From: an uncultured Clostridiaceae bacterium
Lineage (GTDB): Bacteria > Bacillota > Clostridia > Lachnospirales > Lachnospiraceae
Direction: 5' to 3'
Length of the DNA stretch: 63,833 nucleotides
Assembly: GCA_947177415.1 (NCBI GenBank)
Contig: CAMWUK010000007.1
Coordinates: forward strand, 1 to 63,833
Shown here: in pieces, positions 16,577 through 24,915 of the stretch
Layout of the letters: the number at the start of each line of letters is the position of its first letter
Position numbering within the stretch: position 1 is the first letter of the stretch
The notes under the pieces: model-generated
Told to the model about the DNA's origin: nothing
The model's input: the letters and a program-made list of their open reading frames with translations, nothing else
Database searches by the model: none
Position numbers and translations under genes: made by a program

Positions 16577-16919
16577 ATAAAACTTCAAAATAAAGTTTTT
16601 CCTTAATCTTTTTATTCCTAATGACAATACCAACGACTGTCCAATTTCTTATTATGTTATAGTATCTACATCTTTATCATACCACCATTTGGTTACATTA
16701 TCAAGAAATAATTTTATAACGTACTTAAACCTTCATTATATTATAAACTTATGTGCTCGCTAGCACAGGCACTACCATAAGCAAATTCAATTGACTGACC
16801 TTGCATTAATCAAAAGATTCTGACTTAATCAGATTCTAAAAAAGTCCACTAACTTTGATAAACCACTTATCAAAGTTAGTGAACTTTATAACAAAGGCTT
16901 TACTCCGTCTATCATCAAA
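16577..16919. other. Intergenic region
   Basis: Holds the convergent transcription space between the XRE gene and the next minus-strand gene. Apart from a strong terminator hairpin at 16847-16881, nothing was identified. Confidence 0.5.
16847..16881 (-). terminator. Rho-independent terminator
   Basis: Perfect stem CACTAACTTTGATAA / TTATCAAAGTTAGTG with a five-base loop, followed on the minus strand by TTTTTTAG. It ends the 16920-18127 gene pair. Confidence 0.9.
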
Positions 16920-17609
16920 TTAAACATCCAAAATATCATTTTCAGAATAATTCTCTAACTTTTTCCTATCAACAAGTTCCCTAAATTTGCTGACCATTTG
17001 CTCATATTTCGTTCTGTCAAAAATCCAATTCATATCTTTTATCCAACAAATGTTGCCTTCTGTTTGATAATACGGCAACGTATAATTCATACATCTTCTA
17101 TATAATTCTTCATCCCAATGGTCGCTTATCCATTCTTGCCATAAAGGACTATAAATATTTTCAAATGCAATATAGCCATACTCTTCCCAGTCCTCATCAG
17201 AATATGTACTGGTGTTTAAAATTCCGTTTTTCTTTTCTTCTTCGAAATCTTCATTTTCATGTAGAACATATCCAATTCTGTCCCAATAAACAAAATTTTT
17301 TGTCTTTTCCACTTCAACTACAATGACAGTACAAGTAAAATCTAAATCTTCTGGGCAAAGAAGTAATGGTAATACTACAGAATCCATCTCAATCAATTTC
17401 CATACCCATCTAATATCCCCACTATAATCAAGTTCTTTACACCATGCAGGACATAAACCATTAAAGGGTTCCATTAACTTTAAATTATCGTGTTTTGATT
17501 CCAAAGCCCACTCACTTAAATAATCTGGTAATGGTTTCCCATCAATTATCCAATAACTTTCTTTGTATCCATATATTGTTTCTATATCTTTTACATCAAT
17601 ATAATTCAC
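16920..17609 (-). CDS. Hypothetical acidic protein
   Basis: 229 residues, very rich in Trp, Tyr, Asp and Glu, with no signal peptide or membrane helix. Segments such as 'IRWVWKLIEMDSVVLPLLLCP' and 'YWDRIGYVLHENEDFEEEKK' suggest an alpha/beta fold. The composition and lone position are reminiscent of immunity proteins of polymorphic toxins, but no toxin gene is present, and I do not recognise the family. Start is GTG with GGAG seven bases upstream. It sits 53 bp after the 154-residue acidic gene and both end at the strong terminator downstream, so they are likely co-transcribed. Confidence 0.6.
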   Translation of the reverse strand: MNYIDVKDIETIYGYKESYWIIDGKPLPDYLSEWALESKHDNLKLMEPFNGLCPAWCKELDYSGDIRWVWKLIEMDSVVLPLLLCPEDLDFTCTVIVVEVEKTKNFVYWDRIGYVLHENEDFEEEKKNGILNTSTYSDEDWEEYGYIAFENIYSPLWQEWISDHWDEELYRRCMNYTLPYYQTEGNICWIKDMNWIFDRTKYEQMVSKFRELVDRKKLENYSENDILDV

Positions 17610-17662
17610 ATTTTCACTCCTATTTAAACTTTATAATTTACTTTCTACATCAATCAAAACTA

Positions 17663-18127
17663 CTATTTATCCCAATCCTGAAACCATGCATCATCCACAA
17701 ATTCATTCCAGCAATAACTTACCTTACTTGCTTTAAATTCTAACTTACAAAATAAACATTCATCCCATGCATCTCCTAAAATTTCTACTTTTCCATTATT
17801 ACTATCAAAGGAAAATTCCAAAACCTCTAAATCAATATCAGCCACTTCCTCTTTATTCACTTTTTTTTCGGCATCATCGGATAAAAATTTTATTCCACTC
17901 ATATATATCGCATTATGTAAAATTATGTAAGCAGCCCCTGTTCGTTTATGCCGTCCTGTTTTATTTCTAACATTCTCTTTTGTCACATCAAATCCATCAT
18001 CAAACAATAATATTATGTCATTTCCCCAATACACATCTGAAATTGTATGGTCGTGTAAGGAAATCTGGTCATCTTCTGTTACTATTTTCCAATCCATTTT
18101 GTGTTGTTTAATCCTCTTATGATTCAT
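17663..18127 (-). CDS. Hypothetical acidic protein
   Basis: 154 residues, soluble and acidic, with a mostly beta-rich pattern: 'ISDVYWGNDIILLFDDGFDVT', 'AAYIILHNAIYMSG' and 'LEVLEFSFDSNNGKVEILGD'. The alternating hydrophobic strands look like a small beta-sandwich. No motif is recognised. It is the first gene of a pair with the 229-residue acidic protein. The ATG has AAAAGGAA about twelve bases upstream; an alternative ATG ten codons in is possible. Acidic, orphan and next to repeats, it may be an immunity-type gene (guess only). Confidence 0.55.
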   Translation of the reverse strand: MNHKRIKQHKMDWKIVTEDDQISLHDHTISDVYWGNDIILLFDDGFDVTKENVRNKTGRHKRTGAAYIILHNAIYMSGIKFLSDDAEKKVNKEEVADIDLEVLEFSFDSNNGKVEILGDAWDECLFCKLEFKASKVSYCWNEFVDDAWFQDWDK

Positions 18128-18296
18128 GTCATTTTATTTCCTTTTCTAAATTTTATAGCATGAATATGCACACAATCATACCAAATATACAAAGTGCAGA
18201 TAATATCTGCAACCTCTTCAAATTAAAATATGTTTTTTATATTATACCTAAAAATGCTGTAGTAATCAAACTTTTCTCTTTTTCCATTATCAGTCC

Positions 18297-18587
18297 TTAA
18301 CAGTTCAGGTTACTTGTTCACTCACAAGCTTGACACTTGCTGTCAAGCTATGTGCCAAAACGTAGAACAGTCAAGAATCCAGCCCTTCGCCGAAGGCGAA
18401 TTATAGATAGGGTGGATTCCGTTACTGTTAGCACCATAGGTGTGAACAATAACCAGTTCAGCCCCTAGCTGAACTGTTACACAGAATTGGGCAAGCTTCG
18501 CATTATAAATTGCCCAATTCTAATCCTGTTTTAGTTTTTCTTACAATCTTGCACAGCGGAGTGTGCAAGACCTACCTGAACTATTAC
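18297..18587 (+). repeat. Family C hairpin element carrying a nested family B element
   Basis: Left end TTAACAGTTCAG, right end CTGAACTATTAC, with the family C stems GAATTGGGCAA/TTGCCCAATTC and TCTTGCAC/GTGTGCAAGA. Its own sequence is about 138 bp; the remainder is the family B element inserted at 18309 with a duplicated CAGTTCAG. The outer flanks ATCAGTCC and TTCAATCC agree at six of eight positions. Confidence 0.85.
18309..18453 (+). repeat. Family B hairpin element (145 bp) with perfect duplication CAGTTCAG
   Basis: Begins GTTACTTGTTCACTCACAAG and ends GTGTGAACAATAAC. It has a large left hairpin (AAGCTTGACA/TGTCAAGCT), a central stem with TCGCCGAAGGCGA, and a right hairpin of 33 bp. CAGTTCAG is present on both sides (18301-18308 and 18454-18461), and the two copies together complete the left end of a family C element, proving the order of insertion: C first, B later. 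Confidence 0.88.
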
Positions 18588-18933
18588 TTCAATCCTTCAA
18601 TAAATTTGTATGTTACAATAATACCAATTTTCTCCTTGTCTATCCTTATTATACAGTGCTAGCACCATATATTTTCTATCGTTAAAGGAAATGTTCAATT
18701 TGTACAGTTTTAGTATACAAATGTCTGCTCATTTTCGTTCATGTGTTTATTTTGAGTTTGTTTAGAGAAGATGTAGAATTATATTGAATGGCATGATATA
18801 ATATTCAATAAAAATGTAAATTTACAGAGGTTATATAATCAATAATATAGAAAGAAAAAATTATACTTTCCATCCCACTATGATGTTCTTACACTTTTAG
18901 GTAAACAGCATATCTATTTTCTGTTGTAGAAAT
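18588..18933. other. Intergenic region without recognised genes
   Basis: Very AT-rich. The only structure noticed is an imperfect palindrome ATTTGTA...TACAAAT near 18697-18722, possibly an operator. No open frame with a ribosome binding site was found. Confidence 0.4.
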
Positions 18934-19430
18934 GTGAGCGACAAAAGGAATTATCTACACATTGGAATAATGTCTACTATATATGTTTTTCTGCTCTGTG
19001 TGATAAATTGTATGAATTTGAAGATGAGATGGTTAAATGGCTTTTTGATTGTTGTATATTTATTTGACCTTATCACCACTATAGAAATTATTAATTATAT
19101 AATGATTGATAAAATATATTCGTTGGATGATGATAAAAAACGTGCAAAACGTAGTATGCCGATAACTGCAATATATTATTATTATTTGTTGGAATAGGAA
19201 TAACCGGTATAGTATTTGAGGTAAAAGGAATTGATAATAATACCCTGCCTGCAATGAAAGAATGTGGATTATTGCTTTTGGGTATAATGAGTGCAACCAT
19301 AGGCTTTCTATTAGAAAATAATAAAATAAGGAAATGGCCCCCTGCAAATATAAACCATAAAACAAATAAAGCAAGTATAGTTAGTTTTTTTATATGTGTT
19401 ATAATATATGGATTTATGTGTATTGTATGA
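18934..19430 (+). pseudogene. Small membrane protein gene with a frameshift
   Basis: A GTG-started frame encodes three hydrophobic segments and 'IYSLDDDKKRAKRSMPITA', then shifts at the ATTATTATTATT tract near 19180; in another frame it continues 'FVGIGITGIVFEVKG...LPAMKECGLLLLGIMSATIGFLLENN' and a last helix ending 'FMCIV'. Joined, this would be a protein of about 164 residues with five or six membrane helices. No family is recognised. Start and ribosome binding site are weak, so the gene may be inactive beyond the frameshift. Confidence 0.55.
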
Positions 19431-19514
19431 GAAAGATATGCGAAAACTTCCTGCTTGTCTTTCCGATTTTATACTATTGTTTTATTGTTTTGAAAGTGAA
19501 TGACAAATAAAGAA

Positions 19515-19555
19515 AAAATGCTTAAAATCATGTTTATCAAGATTCTAAGCATTTT
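19515..19555. terminator. Bidirectional terminator-like hairpin
   Basis: Stem AAAATGCTTA / TAAGCATTTT with an A-rich stretch on one side and T-rich on the other, so it could work on both strands. It separates the frameshifted membrane protein gene from the debris of the mobile element. Confidence 0.65.
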
Positions 19556-19581
19556 TGATTTTGTAAAAACCAATCGGAATT

Positions 19582-19698
19582 TTATTTTCCATTTCGTGCT
19601 TCTTCGTATCTTTCTTTTCCCCACCATAATGGTGTGTTTTCGTACATTTTGTTGCTAAAATTGGTGTATTTTCCACTTGGTTTTTGTAGATTTCGGAA
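19582..19698 (-). pseudogene. C-terminal fragment of an unknown gene
   Basis: A minus-strand open stretch with the product ending 'PSGKYTNFSNKMYENT' and 'WWGKERYEEARNGK' before a stop, with no start codon; stop codons precede it in frame. It looks like the tail of a larger gene left behind by a mobile element, next to the 22-bp direct repeat. No family assigned. Confidence 0.3.
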
Positions 19699-19703
19699 AT
19701 TTT

Positions 19704-19725
19704 GTTATCATATTGTTATCACAGG
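19704..19725. repeat. 22-bp direct repeat, left (candidate attachment site)
   Basis: Contains two GTTATCA-type boxes: GTTATCA, three bases, TGTTATCACA. A second copy at 23389-23410 in the same orientation matches 19 of 22 positions. Paired boxes of this type resemble core sites of tyrosine recombinases. The interval between them holds the relaxase remnant. Confidence 0.45.
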
Positions 19726-19755
19726 TTATTTATATACTATTCCATACTACTATGT

Positions 19756-20661
19756 TTACCGATGCCATATTATTAAAACCAAATTATTATCTTTATCAAA
19801 ATAGAAACTCTTATAATAGTAATTTTGATCAAGCTTATACTCAAGTTTATATTTTGTTCTTGGATAATTAGAATTTTTAAAATGCTTACTATATTTATCA
19901 GATGATGACACTGATGTATATTCTTCAAAACCGTATGCTCCTATAAAGTCCTCTAATGTATCACCTACATTTATTCCTCGATTTGAATTATAACTATTGG
20001 ATGCCTCATCAAAATACCAATACCACGAATCCCCTTTTCCAGTGGAATAATCTATATAATTTGTATACCCCTCATCATCTGGTTCATCAAATACAAAATC
20101 ATCTTCACCGAAGGCTGCTACCACTTTTAAAGTACATTTATAAGTTTCAGAAATAACTTTTGCAGAAATAGTTACATTTCCAATATTTACTGGACTAATA
20201 TATCCATTACTATTAATTCTGGCAATAGAACTATCCGATGACATCCATGACACCTTCCTATTTGTATTCAAAACACTAAGTGAATATCCATATCCAACAC
20301 GAAGTGTCAATTGTTTCTCAGATATACTAGCACTTTTTACTGTAATGCTTGATTTATAAGTTTTCCCCTTATATTTTGCCTTAATTGTAGCAGTACCTTT
20401 TTTTCGTCCTGTAACTATTCCTTTTGATACAGAGGCCACTTTACTATTTGAAGACGACCATTTAACTTTATTACTATTAGCAACATTTAAAATCTTAAGT
20501 TTCACCGTATTTCCTACATATAATTTCGCAGATTTCTTATTAATTTGAATTGAAGCCGCCTGTACAGTTATAACATTTTTCATCATCGATTCACTAAAAA
20601 AGCTTACTGTTAACACTGCACTAATCAATATCATTCCTATTATTTTTTTTATTTTCTTCAT
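19756..20661 (-). CDS. Secreted protein with two bacterial Ig-like (Big2) domains
   Basis: 301 residues. Residues 1-35 are a Sec signal peptide with a likely cut after 'TVQAA'. Two Big_2-type Ig-like domains follow, about 36-108 and 110-182: both show the typical 'KLYVGNTVKLKI' opening and the 'KVKWSSSNSKVASVSKGIVT' / 'TATIKAKYKGKTYKSSITV' ending. The last 115 residues, acidic and Tyr/Ser-rich ('DDFVFDEPDDEGYTNY', then 'KYKLEYKLDQNYYYKSFYFD'), form a separate unknown domain. Such proteins are surface or extracellular adhesion-like factors. The ATG has AGGGAGGA upstream. It may be cargo of the decayed mobile element around it, being inside the direct repeats. Confidence 0.8.
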   Translation of the reverse strand: MKKIKKIIGMILISAVLTVSFFSESMMKNVITVQAASIQINKKSAKLYVGNTVKLKILNVANSNKVKWSSSNSKVASVSKGIVTGRKKGTATIKAKYKGKTYKSSITVKSASISEKQLTLRVGYGYSLSVLNTNRKVSWMSSDSSIARINSNGYISPVNIGNVTISAKVISETYKCTLKVVAAFGEDDFVFDEPDDEGYTNYIDYSTGKGDSWYWYFDEASNSYNSNRGINVGDTLEDFIGAYGFEEYTSVSSSDKYSKHFKNSNYPRTKYKLEYKLDQNYYYKSFYFDKDNNLVLIIWHR

Positions 20662-20830
20662 GTATTTCTTCCTCCCTCTATGTCATATAACAACTATTTT
20701 TCCCATTTTTTCCTTTCTGTTAGAACATCAAATCTTCACACAGTCATACTTGCGTATTGAAATGTCTTTTGGGTTTTTTCGTTTATTTTGAATTCTCTTT
20801 TAACTTTTTCACAATTGCATTTATATCTGG

Positions 20831-21089
20831 TTAAGTAGGCATAAATTTTACACCTCTTTTTATAAGTGCCATAATTTTCTTTGCTTTTCGTTCAATCTCT
20901 CTTACACTATGTTTGCTGGTTAGCATCAAATGATTTCCAGCAATTGTATATTCTCGCTTGATATATTCCTCTGTTACAGGAAACATATCCTGAATCAAAA
21001 AAACACTCTCTATAATTATCAAGTTTAACAATATGTATTATATCATATGTTTTCCCAACTTTTGCTTTCCGCATATCGGTTAGCGGCAA
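20831..21089 (-). pseudogene. Small hypothetical gene with a frameshift
   Basis: The frame beginning 'MPLTDMRKAKVGKTYDIIHI' shifts at a run of seven A residues near 20998-21003 and continues as 'DMFPVTEEYIKREYTIAGN' to 'KKIMALIKRGVKFMPT'. Joined it would encode about 85 residues. The opening recalls small FeoA-type (SH3-like) proteins only loosely; I do not assign it. Part of the gene debris between the direct repeats. Confidence 0.4.
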
Positions 21090-21224
21090 CTTTATAATGC
21101 TATTATACCCAACCTCACGAAAAATTGCAACAATTCAATTACTGTTTTTCTGCTCTTGCTGCAATGGTCGGAGCAGTCCGTAACAGTCCAGCACTTCATA
21201 TATCATCAGATACATACCAATTCC

Positions 21225-22720
21225 TTATCTCTTCCTATCCACAAATACACTCTTAATACTTTTCTCGAAAATAGCCAAAAATTTATCCAACAACGTCATG
21301 CCATTAATCACAAAGCCCTTCATGAAATCATACGCCTTCTGCAACAAGCTCCGAAGCTTCCTATTTTCCTTCTCCAACTCTACTACCTTTTGTTTTAATT
21401 CCAAAATATCTTCCACAGACTGATAATGCCTGTCTGAAAGAGACAGTCTAACATACTCGTCATATACCTGTTTTGCAATTATAACTTCTTTCTGTAATCT
21501 GTCTAATCTTTTCTCACTAGACTTAATCCTCTTCTCTAATTTCATATCTGCAATTTCCTTCATCAATTGCTTCTGCTCCAACTCATCTTCAAGTAGCTTC
21601 TTTTTCTCCCCTAATTCCTCCACCTTACTTTCCATTTCAGCCAATTCAATTTGCATATTGGCTTTTTTATCTGTAATCTCCTGCTCCAGTTTCCAAAGTT
21701 TCATCTGCTTTTCCCTCACGTCCAGATTAGCATTTCGTAAGTCACACTTTACTTTCCATTGTTCCTCTTCCATCATTGTAAGTTCGTTTTTGCACTTCCT
21801 ATTTTCCTGCCTTAAAGCAGACAACTCATGTTTCTCGTCAACAATCGCATTTTCCAACTCTGCAACTTTCTCAGATTTTCTTTGATATTCTTTTTCCTTA
21901 CTTATTATCAATTCCTGTTTATGTACAATCTGCTGAATTTGCTTCAGAATAACTTCCTCTGAGTTTTTCATTTGCTGTTGTTGTCTTTGCAATTGTTCCT
22001 CTTTCTCACTAATAACATTCTCTAACTCTTGCACCTCTCTAGTTCACATTTTCTTTTTATAGTCTAACACCGATAAATGCTCCTTATGAACGCCAAGTTG
22101 CTTCCAATGGATTTCATACTTTTCCATGATATTCACTAATACTTTCTTCTCACTCTCTGCCCATTTCACCCATTCTGTGCTTTTCCGACCTTCCCCCTCA
22201 AATCCCTGTTCAGCCAATGCTCCCTTCATACTATTTCGTACACCAAGACCTCGTTTGCTGTGAAACATAACAGGTACATAATCAATATGCACATGAGGGG
22301 TTGCTTCATCCATATGAAGAACTGCATTAAATACGATCAAATTTGGATTTCTCTCCTGGAAACGTTCCATATACTCTGCAAAGATTTGTTTCGCCAGTTC
22401 TACTTCTTCTGTACTTAATGCACTCATATCGTCTTTATTGCCAACTGCAATATAATCTCATAAAACAACTTCTCCTGATTGCCATGCTTGATTTTCTCAT
22501 AATAGTCCGATATCATTCGGTCTTTTCTCTTTTGTTTTGCATTATATGCAGCTAGTGCCTCATCAAAGATTTCATGATAGACCTGCTTCAAATTCCTTCT
22601 AAGACAACAAATATTGTTTTGAATTCGCTCCTTGTCCACGTTTTTTGCGACAAATGTCCTGTTATTGTGATTAAGGGAACCTTTCCCTACTGACACACTG
22701 ATGGTTCGTTCCATAAGCAA
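21225..22720 (-). pseudogene. Plasmid mobilization relaxase (Mob/Pre family), inactivated
   Basis: The N-terminal part starts 'MERTISVSVGKGSLNHNNRT' and contains 'EIFDEALAAYNAKQKRKDR', both hallmarks of Mob/Pre relaxases. A one-base shift near 22450 breaks the frame before 'VGNKDDMSALSTEE'; the next part has the metal-binding 'HMDEATPHVHIDYVP' motif (relaxase motif III). An in-frame TGA at 22044-22046 follows 'SVLDYKKKM', after which the same frame gives a 270-residue coiled coil ending in 'AIFEKSIKSVFVDRKR'. The family nicks oriT and initiates transfer of small mobilizable plasmids and elements. Two lesions mean no functional full-length protein. No intact replication or integrase gene accompanies it. 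Confidence 0.9.
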
Positions 22721-22800
22721 CAGCCTCCTTCCATTTTTTCTTTACCTGTAATGATCTGCTCATGATAAATTCCTCCAATTAACTTTTCTATCACTATATA

Positions 22801-22923
22801 CCAATAGATGCAATGAGGATCCAGAAGAAGATTGCAGAACAGATCATATCCGGTGAAGCGGATTATATGCTTCTCGTAAAATAGAACCAGCTGGTGCTGT
22901 ATGAAAATATCAGATTGTATTTT
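22801..22923 (+). pseudogene. ISAs1-family transposase fragment
   Basis: The plus-strand translation 'IDAMRIQKKIAEQIISGEAD' then 'YMLLVK', an in-frame TAG, 'NQLVLYENIRLYFE' matches the conserved core of ISAs1-type DDE transposases (IDAMGxQKxIA ... DYxLxVKxNQ). Only about 40 residues remain, with a stop codon in the middle. It is an insertion sequence relic inside the decayed element. Confidence 0.7.
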
Positions 22924-22940
22924 GAAACAAAAGTATTGTC

Positions 22941-23267
22941 CAAAAACAAAAATTTGTTATTGATGATGCGGTTGACTTATCACTTACACCTGTTGCATCA
23001 ACAGATAACGAGAAAGGAAGTGTCACATTTACTTTTAAGAAAGTAGCCCTTCAACAAGTAATTGAAAAATGGTGTGAATTTAAGAATGTCTATGAGAAAA
23101 AAATGCAGGAAGCACTTGCAATTGAAGATGAACAAAAGAAGCAAGAAGAGCTTGATAAACTTGCAGCCCTCCAGGAAGAATGGAAACTACGTTCCATGGG
23201 AACCTCAACCAGTTGCCATATGAGCGTAAAAAAAGGAACAGAGGGAAATGCTGTAAAGCTTTATTGA
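22941..23267 (+). pseudogene. Truncated open frame of unknown origin
   Basis: An open stretch of 108 codons without a plausible start, product beginning 'QKQKFVIDDAVDLSLTPVAS' and continuing with a charged helix 'FKNVYEKKMQEALAIEDEQK'. It has the look of a plasmid or phage gene cut at the 5' end by the transposase fragment. No family recognised. The codon use is less AT-rich than its surroundings. Confidence 0.4.
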
Positions 23268-23388
23268 TATGACCTGATAGCAATCTCTTAAAAAATAGCA
23301 ACTTTTCCTGAAAATTTTAAAAAATCAAACCATTCCTTTCCAATTTTTATTATTCAAAATCTCATTTTAAATGAAAAAACAAAAAAAC

Positions 23389-23410
23389 GTTATCAAACTG
23401 TTATCACAAG
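23389..23410. repeat. 22-bp direct repeat, right (candidate attachment site)
   Basis: GTTATCA, three bases, TGTTATCACA; 19 of 22 positions equal the copy at 19704-19725. It abuts the terminator region downstream of tuf, so the element may have integrated just behind the str operon. Confidence 0.45.
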
Positions 23411-23438
23411 CAGTCCGCAAACTTATATTGCGGATTGC
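23410..23438 (+). terminator. Terminator hairpin, plus strand
   Basis: Stem GCAGTCCGCAA / TTGCGGATTGC followed by CTTTTTCTTTTT. It would stop plus-strand transcription out of the mobile-element debris before it meets the str operon. Confidence 0.75.
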
Positions 23439-23478
23439 CTTTTTCTTTTTATTCGCTGTCATTTTAAACACACAAAAA

Positions 23479-23502
23479 CCCCGAAAGCCGAAGCTTCCGG
23501 GG
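23479..23502 (-). terminator. Terminator of the str operon (after tuf)
   Basis: Stem CCCCGGAAGC / GCTTTCGGGG with a TTCG tetraloop, followed by TTTTTGTGTG on the minus strand; 33 bp after the tuf stop codon. Confidence 0.9.
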
Positions 23503-23534
23503 TAAAATAATCACGTTATGATAATGATCTATAA

Positions 23535-24722
23535 TTATTCAACAACTGTAGCAACACGACCAGAACCTACAGTACGTCCACCCTCACGGATAGCGAATGT
23601 AAGACCCTGAGACATAGCTACTGGATGAATCAATTCGATTGTCATCTCTACGTTATCTCCAGGCATACACATTTCTGTACCTGCTGGTAATTCGATGATA
23701 CCAGTAACGTCAGTTGTTCTGAAGTAGAACTGTGGTCTGTAGTTGTTGAAGAATGGAGTATGACGTCCACCTTCATCTTTTGTCAAAACGTAAACCTGAG
23801 CAGTAAACTTTGTATGACATGTTAATGAACCTGGTTTAGCAAGAACTTGTCCTCTTTCGATATCAGTTCTGTTGATACCACGAAGAAGAACACCGATGTT
23901 ATCTCCAGCCTGAGCCTCATCAAGAAGCTTACGGAACATTTCGATACCAGTTACAACAGATTTCTGAGTTTCTTCTTTAATACCAACGATTTCTACTTCA
24001 TCAGATAAGTGAAGAACACCAGCTTCTACTCTACCAGTAGCAACTGTACCACGACCTGTGATAGAGAATACGTCTTCGATAGGCATTACGAAGTCTTTAT
24101 CTGTATCACGCTGTGGATCTGGAATATACTCATCAACTGTGCTCATTAATTCCATGATCTTGTCTCCCCATTCTCCGTTTGGATCTTCAAGAGCTTTTAA
24201 AGCAGATCCTTTTACGATTGGGCAGTCATTGAAATCATACTCAGCTAACTGATCTGTGATTTCCATTTCTACTAATTCTAATAACTCTTCATCATCAACC
24301 ATATCACATTTATTCATGAATACTACGATGTAAGGTACACCTACCTGACGAGACAATAAGATATGCTCTTTTGTCTGAGCCATAACACCGTCAGTAGCAG
24401 CAACAACAAGGATAGCTCCGTCCATCTGAGCTGCACCAGTAATCATGTTCTTAACGTAGTCAGCATGTCCTGGACAGTCAACGTGAGCGTAATGTCTCTT
24501 GTCTGTTTCGTACTCAACGTGAGCAGTAGAAATAGTGATACCTCTTTCTCTTTCTTCTGGAGCTTTATCAATATTTTCAAAATCTACAGCAGCGTTACCA
24601 GCTACTCTTGCAGCAAGAGTTTTTGTGATAGCAGCTGTTAATGTTGTTTTACCGTGGTCAACGTGACCGATAGTACCAATGTTACAATGTGGTTTAGTTC
24701 TCTCAAACTTAGCTTTTGCCAT
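23535..24722 (-). CDS. tuf: Elongation factor Tu
   Basis: 395 residues, full length. The GTPase carries aminoacyl-tRNA to the ribosomal A site. G1 'GHVDHGKTT' (about 19-27), switch II 'DCPGHADY' and G4 'NKCD' are intact, as are domains 2 and 3 ending '[10 protein letters not shown]'. The ATG has AAAGGAGG upstream. The gene follows fusA in the str operon but also has its own promoter in the 193-bp gap. Codon use is strongly optimised, as expected for one of the most abundant proteins. It is the usual target of elfamycin antibiotics; nothing unusual is visible in the sequence. Confidence 0.99.
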   Translation of the reverse strand: MAKAKFERTKPHCNIGTIGHVDHGKTTLTAAITKTLAARVAGNAAVDFENIDKAPEERERGITISTAHVEYETDKRHYAHVDCPGHADYVKNMITGAAQMDGAILVVAATDGVMAQTKEHILLSRQVGVPYIVVFMNKCDMVDDEELLELVEMEITDQLAEYDFNDCPIVKGSALKALEDPNGEWGDKIMELMSTVDEYIPDPQRDTDKDFVMPIEDVFSITGRGTVATGRVEAGVLHLSDEVEIVGIKEETQKSVVTGIEMFRKLLDEAQAGDNIGVLLRGINRTDIERGQVLAKPGSLTCHTKFTAQVYVLTKDEGGRHTPFFNNYRPQFYFRTTDVTGIIELPAGTEMCMPGDNVEMTIELIHPVAMSQGLTFAIREGGRTVGSGRVATVVE

Positions 24723-24821
24723 TTTAAATATCCTCCTTTAATTGATGCTTTACGCATACTTCCCTATGGGAATGTTTTTAAACAATGCCATTATCTCTTA
24801 TGACAATGCGATATATCTATC

Positions 24822-24850
24822 ATTATATTTCATTATTCCAAAATTTTCAA
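24822..24850 (-). promoter_or_regulatory. Sigma-A promoter of tuf
   Basis: TTGAAA (24845-24850), 17-bp spacer, TATAAT (24822-24827) on the minus strand, with an upstream AT-rich stretch. It would give tuf a leader of about 95 bases and expression in excess of the str operon. Confidence 0.75.
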
Positions 24851-24915
24851 GCACTTTTTACCAAAAAAATGCCATTTTAACCCTTCTCTAATAGAAGTTC
24901 ATGAATAATCCCGGA

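Noticed and set aside
20831..21089. The small frameshifted gene as an iron-transport FeoA protein
   Set aside because: Only the opening resembles it; the C-terminal half does not show the FeoA pattern, so no function was assigned.
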